From: JALEFZ01 sp039820545
Lineage (GTDB): Bacteria > Bacteroidota > Bacteroidia > J057
Direction: 5' to 3'
DNA: 64,000 nucleotides
NCBI GenBank assembly: GCA_039820545.1
Contig: JBCBPW010000003.1
Coordinates: 119,203 to 183,202, forward strand
This document shows, in pieces, positions 54,589 through 63,666 of the stretch. Under the pieces are notes generated by a model, which saw nothing but the letters and a program-made list of their open reading frames with translations, did no database searches and had not been told where the DNA came from. A program made the position numbers and the translations under genes. How positions within the stretch are numbered: the stretch's first letter is position 1; each line of letters starts with the position of its first letter.

Positions 54589-55668
54589 ATGAAGGTACTA
54601 CCCCTAGCTAAGAGATGGCACTGGCTCGCGACTGTATGTGTCCTACACCTTGTAGGATGTGGAGGTGGACAAAACACCCAGATGCCCCAGGCACAAACAC
54701 TATCCGTAGGTACAGAGATCGTCGTAGGTTTTTACAATGTCGAAAACCTCTTCGATACCAAGGATAATACGCGCAAAGCGGATGATGATTTCTTGCCCCA
54801 AGGACGATATGAGTGGACGCAAGATAAATACGTAGTGAAACTTGACAACCTGGCCAAAGCCATACAGTCGATGAAGGGAGGCCCAGATATACTGGGAGTA
54901 GCAGAAATTGAAAATCGAAAAGTGCTCGAAGACCTTGTCCAACGTCAGGATCTCCAATCCAAAGGCTATCGCATCGTCCATGATGAATCTCCCGATGCCC
55001 GAGGCATAGATGTGGGCATGCTGTATCAGCCTGAAACCTTTCAACTCAAAGATTATAAAGCATACGAGGTGAAGCTGCCAGGGATTGCAGACTTCAAGAC
55101 TCGTGAGATCTTGATGGTAGAAGGAAGCATCAATGAGACGCCTGTATATGTCATCGTGAATCATTGGCCCTCTCGCAGAGAAGGACAGGAAGCAAGTGAG
55201 CCTCGAAGAGTGGCCGCCGCACAGAAGGTCAACCAAATCATCCAGGATATCCAGCAGCGAGATCCCAATCCCTGCATCCTTATCATGGGTGATTTCAATG
55301 ACGATCCTCAAGATAAAAGTATCGCAGAAGTGATTGGAGCGAAACAAAGTATGGGATCAGTAGAAAATAATGGATTCTACAATCCTATGTACAATCTGTT
55401 GGATCGCGATAGCCGTGGAACCCTTACCTATCGCGGCAAATGGAACCTATTTGACCAAGTATTAGTTTCTGAGGATTTGATACATGGAGACGAGGGGCTC
55501 CAATATGTAGAGGGTTCGACGCAGATTCACAACGTAGACCTTTTGAAGGTAGGGGGAGAAGGGAGATCTAGACAAATGCCTAGAAGAGCCATTTATAGAG
55601 GCGAGTTTAAAGAAAATGGTTTTAGTGATCATTTTCCTGTATATATGCGATTAAAAGTCAGAGATTAA
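54589..55668 (+). CDS. Endonuclease/exonuclease/phosphatase family lipoprotein
   Basis: 359 residues. Lipobox HLVGC with Cys24. The catalytic motifs of the EEP fold follow: FYNVENLFD near 48, VAEIENRKVL, NHWPSRREG, MGDFNDDP and, at the end, SDHFPVYMRL, giving the usual Asn, Glu, Asp-Asn and Asp-His metal and catalytic residues. The family hydrolyses phosphodiester bonds of nucleic acids or phospholipids. As an outer-membrane or periplasmic lipoprotein it would act on extracellular DNA or lipids. The upstream sugar dehydrogenase gene ends 19 bases earlier. Confidence 0.85.
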   Translation: MKVLPLAKRWHWLATVCVLHLVGCGGGQNTQMPQAQTLSVGTEIVVGFYNVENLFDTKDNTRKADDDFLPQGRYEWTQDKYVVKLDNLAKAIQSMKGGPDILGVAEIENRKVLEDLVQRQDLQSKGYRIVHDESPDARGIDVGMLYQPETFQLKDYKAYEVKLPGIADFKTREILMVEGSINETPVYVIVNHWPSRREGQEASEPRRVAAAQKVNQIIQDIQQRDPNPCILIMGDFNDDPQDKSIAEVIGAKQSMGSVENNGFYNPMYNLLDRDSRGTLTYRGKWNLFDQVLVSEDLIHGDEGLQYVEGSTQIHNVDLLKVGGEGRSRQMPRRAIYRGEFKENGFSDHFPVYMRLKVRD

Positions 55669-55940
55669 CCTGGCTTTTAGATAATAGAATTCATGTAGAG
55701 ATGACGGGGATCTGAAGCATTTTTGAAACGAAGTAGATATGCCCCTTCATCATTTATCTTTCACCCTGTGAGACTATTGAGTGGAGAATCGAGAATTTGC
55801 AGATAGCATTTGCTAGTTTTGACTTTCGACTTTCGGATTGGCTATTTAGGAAAGAAAGATCCGTTTTACATAAGTCCCATTCTGGAAATTCAATAGAGCA
55901 AAAGAATTCATATAGTCTCCCAGTTTAAGTTCTGAATTGA

Positions 55941-56786
55941 GTGAGTAATATTAAGCGTGTCAGTATAGTAGGTTGTGGATGGTTGGGAATGCCATTAGGA
56001 AAGTTTTTGGTTGAGAAGGGCTGGGAAGTAAAAGGTACGACCACAACTTTTGAGAAAGTTCCTCAGATCCAAGATATGGGTATGGAAGGATTCTATCTGC
56101 AAGTGGCAGGAGGTAAAATTCATGGCGAATGGGAAGAAGCCTTAGATAGCGAAACCCTTATATTGAATATTCCTCCTCGCAGAAAACGAGATCCCAATGA
56201 AGCCGAAGATTATTACCATCTCAGGATCAAGAGACTCCTGAATGGATTGCCTCACACACCTGTGAAGAATATCCTGTTTATCAGCTCTACCTCCGTCTAT
56301 GGGAGTATCTCAGGCATCGTTACAGAAGAGACAGAAGGGCAGCCTCCTTTTTCAGCCTCAGCTATGAGCTTACTGGCTGTCGAGCAGGATCTGATTTTGT
56401 CTCGATTCCGCACGACCATCCTTCGATTGGGAGGATTGATCGGTCCAGGAAGGCATCCTGTCAACTTCCTTGCGGGGCGTCGGTCCTTGACAGGAGGAAT
56501 GGAGCCTGTGAATCTGATCCACCTCACGGATTGTATTGGCTTGATCTATCGGATTATCCAACATGATACTTGGGGACAAGTCTTTCATGCAAGTGCTGCT
56601 TCCCACCCGCTAAAAACAGATTATTATCCCGAAATCGCACGCCGAAGGGGACTTGTTCCCCCTGATTATCAGGTGGATGATAGCGATCCTAAAGGTAAAA
56701 TTATTGATAGTACATTTACCCGAGAGTACCTGGATTATCAATTCAAATACGATGATCCATTCGAAATGGAGGTGATGTCCTCATAA
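55941..56786 (+). CDS. NAD(P)-binding Rossmann-fold (YeeZ-like extended SDR) protein
   Basis: 281 residues with a GTG start at 55941, giving MSNIKRVSIVGCGWLGMPLGKFLV, the dinucleotide-binding motif of the YeeZ-like SDR group. VKNILFISSTSVYGSISGIVTEE carries the Ser/Thr and Tyr region of SDR sheet strand 5, although the classic YxxxK is not obvious. The substrate is unknown. Its 3' end overlaps the end of the histidine kinase gene on the other strand by 49 bases. Confidence 0.75.
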   Translation: MSNIKRVSIVGCGWLGMPLGKFLVEKGWEVKGTTTTFEKVPQIQDMGMEGFYLQVAGGKIHGEWEEALDSETLILNIPPRRKRDPNEAEDYYHLRIKRLLNGLPHTPVKNILFISSTSVYGSISGIVTEETEGQPPFSASAMSLLAVEQDLILSRFRTTILRLGGLIGPGRHPVNFLAGRRSLTGGMEPVNLIHLTDCIGLIYRIIQHDTWGQVFHASAASHPLKTDYYPEIARRRGLVPPDYQVDDSDPKGKIIDSTFTREYLDYQFKYDDPFEMEVMSS

Positions 56787-58159
56787 AGATGGGGGAGAGG
56801 GGCACTCTCTGGTAGCGGATAGTGAATGGTGAAAGTACTCCCACGTCCAGGATGAGATTGTAGATGGATTTTTCCTTTGGCCAAATAGATAATCTTCTGA
56901 CATATGGCTAGCCCGATTCCCGTTTGGTTGCTATCCTCTGACGAGGAAAGCCGCGTGAAAACCTGAAAAATCTGTTGATGAAAATCTGGGCTGATGCCTA
57001 TACCATTGTCTTTGAATTGGAGTTGGATGAATTTGCGATTTTTCGTGGCAGAGATAACCAGTTTGGGTACCTGCTGATTGTTATATTGTACAGCATTTTG
57101 GATGAGGTGCGAAAAGAGTTGACGCATATGGGACTTCATTCCCCATACTTTGGGTAAGACGCGGGAGATGACGAGTGCTTGTTTAGATTTAATCAGGGAA
57201 AGGTTCTCCTTTCGCGCTTCCTCAAAAACTTGGTTGAGATCTACATATTCACAAAGCGTCTCCTCACGTGTAAGGCGTATGTAAGTCAATGTATCCTCCA
57301 TCAGCTTATAGGCCATCTGGCTACTTTGCTTGACATATCGTAGATATAATGTCAGTCTGGGATTATCCTGATCTTCTAACTCACGCTCGATCAGATCCAT
57401 AAAGTTGTTGATGTTGCGTAGAGGAGTGCGAAAATGATGGGAGGTGGCGTATGAGAAACGTTCGAGCTCCTGATGAATCCATCCGATTTCATGTACCTGA
57501 GAATTTAAGCGTGCATTTTGTGCCTGTAGGACAGCACCCTGCTCAGAAAGATCCTCTAGAAGTGTCTGCTGTAGATCCTGCGCGAGCTCCTGCTCTCGCT
57601 TAAAGTAAAATCCAATCAGAAGAATAGAACCAAAGTTGGAAACCACCAATAGAACATACGAAAAGTAGCTCAGGCTATTTGCAAAAGGGGCACCCCAAGC
57701 ATTTACGGTGAGTTCTACGATAAAGAATGTTCCTAAGAGCGCCGTCCAGTAGGCGATTTTTTCGTTGAGAGATTGGCAAAAGATGAATACCATTAGGCCA
57801 GCTGTCAGTAAACCTAATATAGATCCCAGTTGAGGACCATAAAGGAGGGAAGTAGCACACATGCTTACTATCAAGGAGACGATCGCATATCGCTGCGCAG
57901 CTTTACGCAATCTGAAATAGTTGAGTAAAATGGGGACATTGACTAAGAGAATGGTAATAAAATCCACAAGACTGCCTGAAATATCTCCTTCAGATAGATC
58001 CAAGAGGAGAATGACAATTGCAAAAGCCGATCCCATAAAGATCAACTGGTTCACAAGTTTCACTTTGCGGTCTTCGACGCTCAACTGCTTGGTCGGAATA
58101 CCTGTATGGATAAACCTAGAAGCAATTCGTGTGAGTTTTTGAAAGGCCATTCGAAGCAT
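56738..58159 (-). CDS. Membrane histidine kinase
   Basis: 473 residues; the ATG at 58159 or one at 58150 may be used. Six or seven membrane helices (about 30-205) form the sensor, followed by a coiled coil. The HisKA region has SHHFRTPL with the phosphorylated His at residue 241. The HATPase_c domain shows an N box (HLIQNAVQYN), G1 (KDNGIGI) and G2 (TGIGLAICQKI, GRGSTFTIHYPL). It transfers phosphate to a response regulator, which is not encoded next to it, so it is an orphan kinase. The stimulus is unknown. Confidence 0.9.
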   Translation of the reverse strand: MLRMAFQKLTRIASRFIHTGIPTKQLSVEDRKVKLVNQLIFMGSAFAIVILLLDLSEGDISGSLVDFITILLVNVPILLNYFRLRKAAQRYAIVSLIVSMCATSLLYGPQLGSILGLLTAGLMVFIFCQSLNEKIAYWTALLGTFFIVELTVNAWGAPFANSLSYFSYVLLVVSNFGSILLIGFYFKREQELAQDLQQTLLEDLSEQGAVLQAQNARLNSQVHEIGWIHQELERFSYATSHHFRTPLRNINNFMDLIERELEDQDNPRLTLYLRYVKQSSQMAYKLMEDTLTYIRLTREETLCEYVDLNQVFEEARKENLSLIKSKQALVISRVLPKVWGMKSHMRQLFSHLIQNAVQYNNQQVPKLVISATKNRKFIQLQFKDNGIGISPDFHQQIFQVFTRLSSSEDSNQTGIGLAICQKIIYLAKGKIHLQSHPGRGSTFTIHYPLPESAPLPHLYEDITSISNGSSYLN

Positions 58160-58539
58160 AGGAACCGTCGCTTAGGCTGGTGGTGAAAGGCAAATAAAAG
58201 TAAAAGAATAACACATTTACTTTTCCTCAATTTACTGAAAAATTTGTGAGTCAGATAAGTGTATATATAGATGGAACTATAAGTTGGGTTTTTCGGTCAA
58301 ATGATCCTGTTATAATTTCTGAATAAATGTAAAATCTATGGAAAACAACGATCCCATTTTTTCGTTTTTACCCTAAATCTGATAAAAACGATCATCTGCA
58401 AAAATGATCTATATAGACTTTTTTTAATTTTTTATGGACTGATTACGAGTTGATTAATGTTCGTATTGTGTTTCTTTCATTTTTGAGTATTCCATTTTAT
58501 ACTTATTTTTAACCAAGCCCATATTATTTCACTAAGCGC
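58160..58539. other. Divergent intergenic region
   Basis: 380 AT-rich bases between the kinase gene and yaaA, divergently transcribed. A small palindrome GATCAT/ATGATC occurs at 58390-58395 and 58404-58409. No TAnnTTTG promoter is obvious. Confidence 0.45.
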
Positions 58540-59313
58540 ATGATAATTGTAATATCTCCTGCAAAAAAACTTGATCTTTCGGAAGATACACGATACATCC
58601 AATCATTTTCCACCCCTGATTATCTAGAGGAATCTAAGGTACTCGTTCATCAACTTTCTCAGATGACACAAGGCGAAATCGGGGAACTCATGTCCTTAAG
58701 CGACAATCTTGCCTCGCTTAATCATAGCCGATACCAGCAGTTTGAGTTTCCATTTACCCCTCAAAATGCCAAGCAGGCTGTCATGACCTTCAATGGAGAT
58801 GTGTATCAAAGCCTAGAACTGGAGGCTTACACAGAGGAAGACTACGCATATGCACAGACACATGTACGTATACTATCAGGACTCTATGGACTGCTAAGGC
58901 CGTTAGATCTGATTCAGGCTTATCGATTAGAAATGGGCACCCGTTTACAGAATGAGAGAGGTAGGGACTTGTATGCTTTTTGGGGCAATCAGTTGGCAGA
59001 AGATCTCAACCAATTAGCACATGCCAAATCCCACCCTACACTTGTCAATCTCGCATCGAATGAATACGCCAAAGCAGCCAAGCTAAATCGTTTGGATATT
59101 CCTGTGATTACCCCCCACTTTAAAGATATACGAGAAGGGAAGCCCCGTGTGATTTCATTCTTTGCCAAGCAAGCAAGAGGTGCCATGACGGACTTTGCCA
59201 TCAAGGAGCGCGTCGAGAATCCTGAGGATTTGAAGCATTTCCAGGGAATGGGATATACCTTCGAGCCAACGCTTTCAACGGATAAAGACTGGGTCTTTAC
59301 ACGTATTTCCTGA
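58540..59313 (+). CDS. yaaA: Peroxide stress protein YaaA (UPF0246)
   Basis: 257 residues, full length, starting MIIVISPAKKLDL, the family signature, with FNGDVYQSLE, RILSGLYGLLRPLDLIQAYRLEMGT and NLASNEYAKA following. YaaA limits free intracellular iron and protects DNA under hydrogen peroxide in E. coli; it also has a reported DNA-binding fold. The gene stands alone between the kinase and the Dps-like gene. The nearness of a Dps-like protein is worth noting, since both belong to oxidative-stress defence. Confidence 0.95.
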   Translation: MIIVISPAKKLDLSEDTRYIQSFSTPDYLEESKVLVHQLSQMTQGEIGELMSLSDNLASLNHSRYQQFEFPFTPQNAKQAVMTFNGDVYQSLELEAYTEEDYAYAQTHVRILSGLYGLLRPLDLIQAYRLEMGTRLQNERGRDLYAFWGNQLAEDLNQLAHAKSHPTLVNLASNEYAKAAKLNRLDIPVITPHFKDIREGKPRVISFFAKQARGAMTDFAIKERVENPEDLKHFQGMGYTFEPTLSTDKDWVFTRIS

Positions 59314-59344
59314 CTCTCTCTGTCATATTGACTTTAAAAATATT

Positions 59345-59390
59345 GCCCGTGCTGTCGCTTTGTCAGAATAAAGCAGACGGCACGGGCTTT
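59345..59390 (+). terminator. Terminator of yaaA
   Basis: An imperfect stem with GCCCGTGC (59345-59352) and GCACGGGC (59380-59387) plus further pairing in GCTTT/AAAGC inside, followed by TTTGACTTCT. Confidence 0.65.
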
Positions 59391-59523
59391 GACTTCTGCT
59401 AAATACAAGGCACTACTGCCTAGCCGAGAAGCGTCGGATTGCAGACATTTAAATGTTTTAACATTAATTTAAGAAACTCTCCAATACCCGACGCGTAAAT
59501 GAAACAGAATTCAGGAGTTAGTT

Positions 59524-60018
59524 ATGGATGCATTAAGTTTTCACTACGGTTCTCCAGAAGCTAGAGAATCCATCGCCGAAAGACTGGATGATTTACTAGG
59601 GAACTACAGTATTTATCACGAGAATATCCGCCGGATCAATTGGGATAGCAAGTTGCGTCCATTTCTCGATCTAAATGGAAAAGTAGAGTTGCTGTATCAA
59701 GTATCTCAAAGGAGCCGAGACGAAATAGCAGAGCAAATTGTAGATCTAGGGTTTACACCTACGATAGAGGATCCTACGCCGAGCTATCTTCCTGCGAAGA
59801 CCGAAGTCAAGGCTTTGCAATTCATCGAAGGATTTGATCATGCAGTCCTTGATATTGTTCAAGCAAGTCGTCAACTATTAGAAATGGCGAAAGATATTTT
59901 CTATCTCGCCCAAGAATATAAAGAGGAAGAAACCATCGCTTTGATGAGTAAGGTGATTCAACAGCTTTCATTCACTGCGGTTGTCTTCTCCAGCGTAAGA
60001 CTCGCACAAAATAACTAA
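59524..60018 (+). CDS. Dps-like ferritin-fold protein with altered ferroxidase site
   Basis: 164 residues. The helical layout follows Dps: ESIAERLDDLLGNYSIYHENIRRINW, VELLYQVSQRSRDEIAEQIVDLGFTP, and a long C-terminal helix pair. In Dps the ferroxidase site uses His31 and His43 of one subunit and Asp58 and Glu62 of the other. Here the Asp and Glu are kept (RDEIAEQ), but both His are replaced by Asn (INW in place of the usual H-W, LNG in place of L-H). Iron oxidation of the usual kind is thus unlikely. It may bind DNA or metal without oxidising iron. It follows yaaA. Confidence 0.7.
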   Translation: MDALSFHYGSPEARESIAERLDDLLGNYSIYHENIRRINWDSKLRPFLDLNGKVELLYQVSQRSRDEIAEQIVDLGFTPTIEDPTPSYLPAKTEVKALQFIEGFDHAVLDIVQASRQLLEMAKDIFYLAQEYKEEETIALMSKVIQQLSFTAVVFSSVRLAQNN

Positions 60019-60210
60019 GCAAGATGTCGAGAGCAGAGACTGAATATGAACACATTCATTGTTTGGGTGTTGAAATGACTTCTCTTAGTCTGCTTTCTTA
60101 ATCATGATTATTCACTGGGATTTTTATAGATGCCCCAAGACATAGCCAAAAAGAATTTTATAGCAAGGTAGGAGTTTTCATGGTTGTGTGTAGGTAGACA
60201 GGGGCTACCG

Positions 60211-60237
60211 CCCGCCGCGCAAGCGGCGGGTTTTTTA
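60211..60237 (+). terminator. Strong intrinsic terminator
   Basis: Perfect 8-bp GC stem CCCGCCGC (60211-60218) and GCGGCGGG (60223-60230), tetraloop GCAA, followed by six T and ATT. It lies 193 bases after the Dps-like stop and may end that transcript. Confidence 0.85.
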
Positions 60238-60274
60238 TTGAAGCCACTCATAGCACCACAGCGTGGGTATTTCC

Positions 60275-60940
60275 TTATTGCACCTGCAATACTTGCCCTT
60301 CTGCCACCGCAAAAATGGTGTCTTCTTGCTCAGGTGTAATGATGTATAAGCCTGTGAAATGCCCAAATGCAGGTAGGATCGCCTGTCTTTTTCCAAAATG
60401 AAAGCAGGGCAAACGAAGCTTCTGCCTGCCCCTACCGATTAGTCCGATCCCAGGATGCACATGCCCCGCAATCACATAGTGATCGACTTTCTCGACCACA
60501 TCCAGCGGCTCATGCTGCAATAAAAAAGGGCCGAGCATAGCCTGATGTAGGACGTGCAATTCTGCTTGCTCGTAGTGGTGAGATTGTAGGATGTCGTGAT
60601 TGCCTCTGATAAGCACTTTCTTTCCCTCCCAAGCGCAGACAAGCTCGCAGAAGTACTCCCATTCTTTGTTGTACCTACTATGAAATAGATCGCCTAGGAA
60701 GTAGGTCGTATCTGGTTGATACGTCTGGTATAGCCGATCCAACTGAGTCAAATCTTGATTCATGACACCAGAAGAGACGGGAATCCCATGTTGACGGAAG
60801 TGCCCCGACTTCCCTATGTGGAGATCCGCCAGGAGTAGGGCACTTCTTTGAGGAAGAAAAATAGCCTTTTGGGGCAACAACCACAGCTCTTCCCCCAAGA
60901 AGGTAAACTGCAAATGAGGCAATGCTTCGTCTCTTGTCAT
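60275..60940 (-). CDS. pdeM: Ligase-associated DNA-damage-response metallophosphoesterase PdeM
   Basis: 221 residues from the ATG at 60940; a TTG at 60958 is less likely. The calcineurin-type metallophosphoesterase motifs are all present: ADLHIGK, FLGDLFHS, RGNHD, and AGHVHPG. PdeM is the phosphoesterase partner of an ATP-dependent DNA ligase and helicase/exonuclease set in many bacteria; the ligase genes are not in this window. It stands alone on the - strand. Confidence 0.88.
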   Translation of the reverse strand: MTRDEALPHLQFTFLGEELWLLPQKAIFLPQRSALLLADLHIGKSGHFRQHGIPVSSGVMNQDLTQLDRLYQTYQPDTTYFLGDLFHSRYNKEWEYFCELVCAWEGKKVLIRGNHDILQSHHYEQAELHVLHQAMLGPFLLQHEPLDVVEKVDHYVIAGHVHPGIGLIGRGRQKLRLPCFHFGKRQAILPAFGHFTGLYIITPEQEDTIFAVAEGQVLQVQ

Positions 60941-61042
60941 AAGCAGCGCAAGATACAAGATTCCACCGAGTAGAGCTATACTAGTCTACAAGAGGAATGA
61001 ATGAGGCTCCTTTCGGCAGGTATTAATTGCTTTCTCCAAGCC

Positions 61043-61068
61043 TTTGTCAAAATAATCCCCTAGATTTG
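61043..61068 (+). promoter_or_regulatory. Promoter of tgt
   Basis: TAGATTTG at 61061-61068 matches TAnnTTTG; TTTG at 61043-61046 lies 14 bases before, shorter than the usual 17-23. Transcription would start near 61075, about 11 bases before the start codon. Confidence 0.45.
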
Positions 61069-61085
61069 CATCCCAACTTTTAGAT

Positions 61086-62222
61086 ATGCAGCTCAAGTAT
61101 AATCTGATACATACCGATGCCAAGTCTCAGGCTCGTGCAGGAAAGATCGAGACAGATCATGGCGTCATCGAAACCCCAATTTTCATGCCTGTGGGTACGG
61201 TAGGAAGCGTCAAAGCACTCTCCCAGCAGGATCTCACGAATCATGTACAGGCACAGATCATTTTGGGAAATACCTACCATCTATTCCTTCGCCCAGGAAT
61301 GGAAGTCCTACAAGCAGCGGGGGGCTTGCATAAATTCATCGGATGGGATAGGCCCATGCTTACAGATAGTGGAGGCTACCAAGTCTACAGCTTGGCAGGC
61401 AATCGCAAAATTACAGAAGAGGGTGTGACTTTCGCCAATCATATTGATGGTGCCAAACATCTATTTACCCCTGAGTCTGTCATGGACATCGAACGTATCA
61501 TTGGTGCCGATATCATGATGGTACTAGATGAATGTCCGCCTTATCCCAGTGAGTACGAATACGCCAAGGAGTCGATGCACATGACCCATCGCTGGGCAAA
61601 GCGTTGTAAGGAATACTTCGAGCGTAAAGATCCACTCTATGGTTACGATCAGAATTTATTCCCTATCATACAAGGGAGCACATACACAGATCTGCGCACA
61701 GAATCGACCGAATTTGTTGCGAGCCTCGATCTTCCTGGCCATGCCATCGGGGGACTCTCTGTAGGAGAACCTCACGACATCATGTATGAGTTTACAGACC
61801 TCTCTTGCCGTATCCTACCCAAAGATAAACCACGCTATCTCATGGGCGTAGGGACACCTGTGAATCTTCTGGAGTGTATCTCACTAGGTGTAGATATGTT
61901 TGATTGTGTCCTCCCCACCCGCAATGCGCGTCACGGCTTGATCTACACACGTGAAGGCATCCGCAACATGAAGAATAAGAAGTACGAAAACGACTTTACC
62001 CCTATAGATCCTGACAGCGATTGTCTGATTGATCAGCATTATTCCAAAGCCTACTTACGCCATTTGTTCAAAGCGCAAGAGTACCTGGCATTCACCATTG
62101 CAAGTATCCACAACTTACATTTCTTCCTCTGGCTGGTCAAGGAAGCGCGCAAGCATATTCTTGCCGATACTTTTGCTTCATGGAAGGATCAGATGGTTCC
62201 TAAACTCAATACACGTTTGTAA
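61086..62222 (+). CDS. tgt: tRNA-guanine(34) transglycosylase
   Basis: 378 residues, full length. TDSGGYQVYSL, GIGADIMMVLDECPP, GGLSVGEPHD and VDMFDCVLPTRNARHG (with the catalytic Asp) identify bacterial Tgt, which swaps guanine 34 for preQ1 in tRNAs with GUN anticodons on the way to queuosine. The C-terminal zinc-binding set C-x-C-x2-C of E. coli Tgt is reduced to one Cys here (SDCLIDQHYSKAYLRHL), a change I believe is shared by other Bacteroidota. It is followed 13 bases later by a cytosine deaminase gene. Confidence 0.95.
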   Translation: MQLKYNLIHTDAKSQARAGKIETDHGVIETPIFMPVGTVGSVKALSQQDLTNHVQAQIILGNTYHLFLRPGMEVLQAAGGLHKFIGWDRPMLTDSGGYQVYSLAGNRKITEEGVTFANHIDGAKHLFTPESVMDIERIIGADIMMVLDECPPYPSEYEYAKESMHMTHRWAKRCKEYFERKDPLYGYDQNLFPIIQGSTYTDLRTESTEFVASLDLPGHAIGGLSVGEPHDIMYEFTDLSCRILPKDKPRYLMGVGTPVNLLECISLGVDMFDCVLPTRNARHGLIYTREGIRNMKNKKYENDFTPIDPDSDCLIDQHYSKAYLRHLFKAQEYLAFTIASIHNLHFFLWLVKEARKHILADTFASWKDQMVPKLNTRL

Positions 62223-62235
62223 CTTGAAAGAAAAA

Positions 62236-62682
62236 ATGTCAAACACAGATCCATTTTTACGAGCCGCCATTGAAGAAGCGCAAAAAGGACTCTCTGAGGG
62301 AGGTATCCCTATCGGCTCTGTATTGGTACATCAAGGAAAAATCCTGGGTCGTGGTCACAATCAGCGCGTGCAGGAGGGAAGTGTCATCAAGCATGGGGAA
62401 ATGGATGCGCTGGAAAACGCAGGGCGCCAATCCGCTTCTGTTTATCAAAATGCTGTATTGTATACAACACTCTCACCTTGTCCTATGTGTTCAGGTGCCA
62501 TCTTGCTCTACAAGATCCCCAAAGTTGTGATCGGAGAGAACCAGACATTTATGGGAGCAGAGGACAGCCTGCGTGCAGCGGGTGTCGAGGTTGTGGTCAT
62601 GCAAGATGAGACATGTATCCAGATGATGAAGGACTTTATTGATGCCAAGCCTCAACTATGGAATGAGGACATTGGGGTCTAG
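62236..62682 (+). CDS. Cytosine deaminase, yeast Fcy1-like
   Basis: 148 residues. It matches yeast Fcy1 along its entire length: EGGIPIGSVLVH, GRGHNQR, KHGEMDALENAGR, YTTLSPCPMCSGAI, VIGENQTFMG, VVVMQDE and the C-terminal WNEDIG. Zinc ligands are His53, Cys82 and Cys85, and Glu55 is the proton shuttle. The C-terminal Trp142 and Asp145, which in Fcy1 recognise cytosine, are kept. It should convert cytosine to uracil and ammonia. The frame extends upstream into tgt, but the ATG at 62236, 13 bases after tgt, is the natural start. Its 3' end overlaps the next gene on the other strand by 27 bases. Confidence 0.9.
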   Translation: MSNTDPFLRAAIEEAQKGLSEGGIPIGSVLVHQGKILGRGHNQRVQEGSVIKHGEMDALENAGRQSASVYQNAVLYTTLSPCPMCSGAILLYKIPKVVIGENQTFMGAEDSLRAAGVEVVVMQDETCIQMMKDFIDAKPQLWNEDIGV

Positions 62683-63663
62683 TGTGTCCTTGCTATTTTG
62701 GGCACGAAACTCATAAAATAAGGTGGAATGAACAATGGGAAAAAAAGCGTTGCGTTCCGACTGGGAATTGTAAGTAACAAACAACTGATTTTCTGCCAAT
62801 AGTATCTCGTAGAGTGCGGCTTTCAATGCTACCTCAGGTGCTGGATAGGCGAATAATTGATAGTACGCATCTAACTTATGCTGATAGTGCTTCACATCTC
62901 GAGCAAATAAAAGTAGGAATTCCTGAGATTTGGGATTTTTCCATTTGTTTCTATCAAGAGCTGTAGGCTGAAATATCCCTGGAGATGGAATCAGTGAGTC
63001 TGCCTGAAATGATTTCCATGCTTCGACAGCAACTTGTGTCTGCTGATACGCAAGCGAACAGGCTTCGTGTACGAAGGGGAGAAAGGAGGTAGCCTTTTTT
63101 TTAACCTCAGGAGAAAAATGAAATTGGTCTATAGTGGGTAAGGAAAACCTGAGCGTGCTGTCAGCTTGGATGAATCTTTCAAATGCCTTGGTAAAAATAG
63201 GTCGTATCGCTTGGGACCATGCTTCCTCTCGTTGGATTTGCTCCCCTGCCTTATTTAAGAGCGCCCCAATATTGAGGAGTGCCTGGCCATATGCTTCCTC
63301 TTCCTCTGACATATGATACCTGATAATCTGTTCTGCACAAGTCTGCCAGCCTGCATCTAGCGGTGTGGCACGCCAATTGGAATCCTGTTGAAAAATCGCA
63401 TACTGATCAAAAATCGCTTCAGAGTACACATTGAGGCCACACATCAGCAAGTGAAGGCTGTCTGTCTCTCGAAGCTCACGAGAAAAGAAAGGCTTGGGCA
63501 TCTCTTGTATAGCTTCTCCTACACGCTGGACCGACTCCTCTACTTCTGCTTCGTCTATGAAAGGGATGTCCTTTTCTACAGGGCGATTTACAAACCAGAG
63601 CGCTACACCTGCCACCAATAGGAGGAGGAAAAGTATGTTGCGGACGGAATAGTTCCCTTTCAT
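62656..63663 (-). CDS. Hypothetical membrane-anchored protein
   Basis: 335 residues. One N-terminal membrane helix (about 9-24, ILFLLLLVAGVALWFV) followed by a soluble, mostly helical, Glu- and Gln-rich region without known motifs. I do not recognise a family. It is encoded directly downstream of a DMT transporter gene (3 bases between the transporter stop region and its own start), so the two are likely co-transcribed. Confidence 0.6.
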   Translation of the reverse strand: MKGNYSVRNILFLLLLVAGVALWFVNRPVEKDIPFIDEAEVEESVQRVGEAIQEMPKPFFSRELRETDSLHLLMCGLNVYSEAIFDQYAIFQQDSNWRATPLDAGWQTCAEQIIRYHMSEEEEAYGQALLNIGALLNKAGEQIQREEAWSQAIRPIFTKAFERFIQADSTLRFSLPTIDQFHFSPEVKKKATSFLPFVHEACSLAYQQTQVAVEAWKSFQADSLIPSPGIFQPTALDRNKWKNPKSQEFLLLFARDVKHYQHKLDAYYQLFAYPAPEVALKAALYEILLAENQLFVTYNSQSERNAFFPIVHSTLFYEFRAQNSKDTLDPNVLIP

Positions 63664-63666
63664 AGG

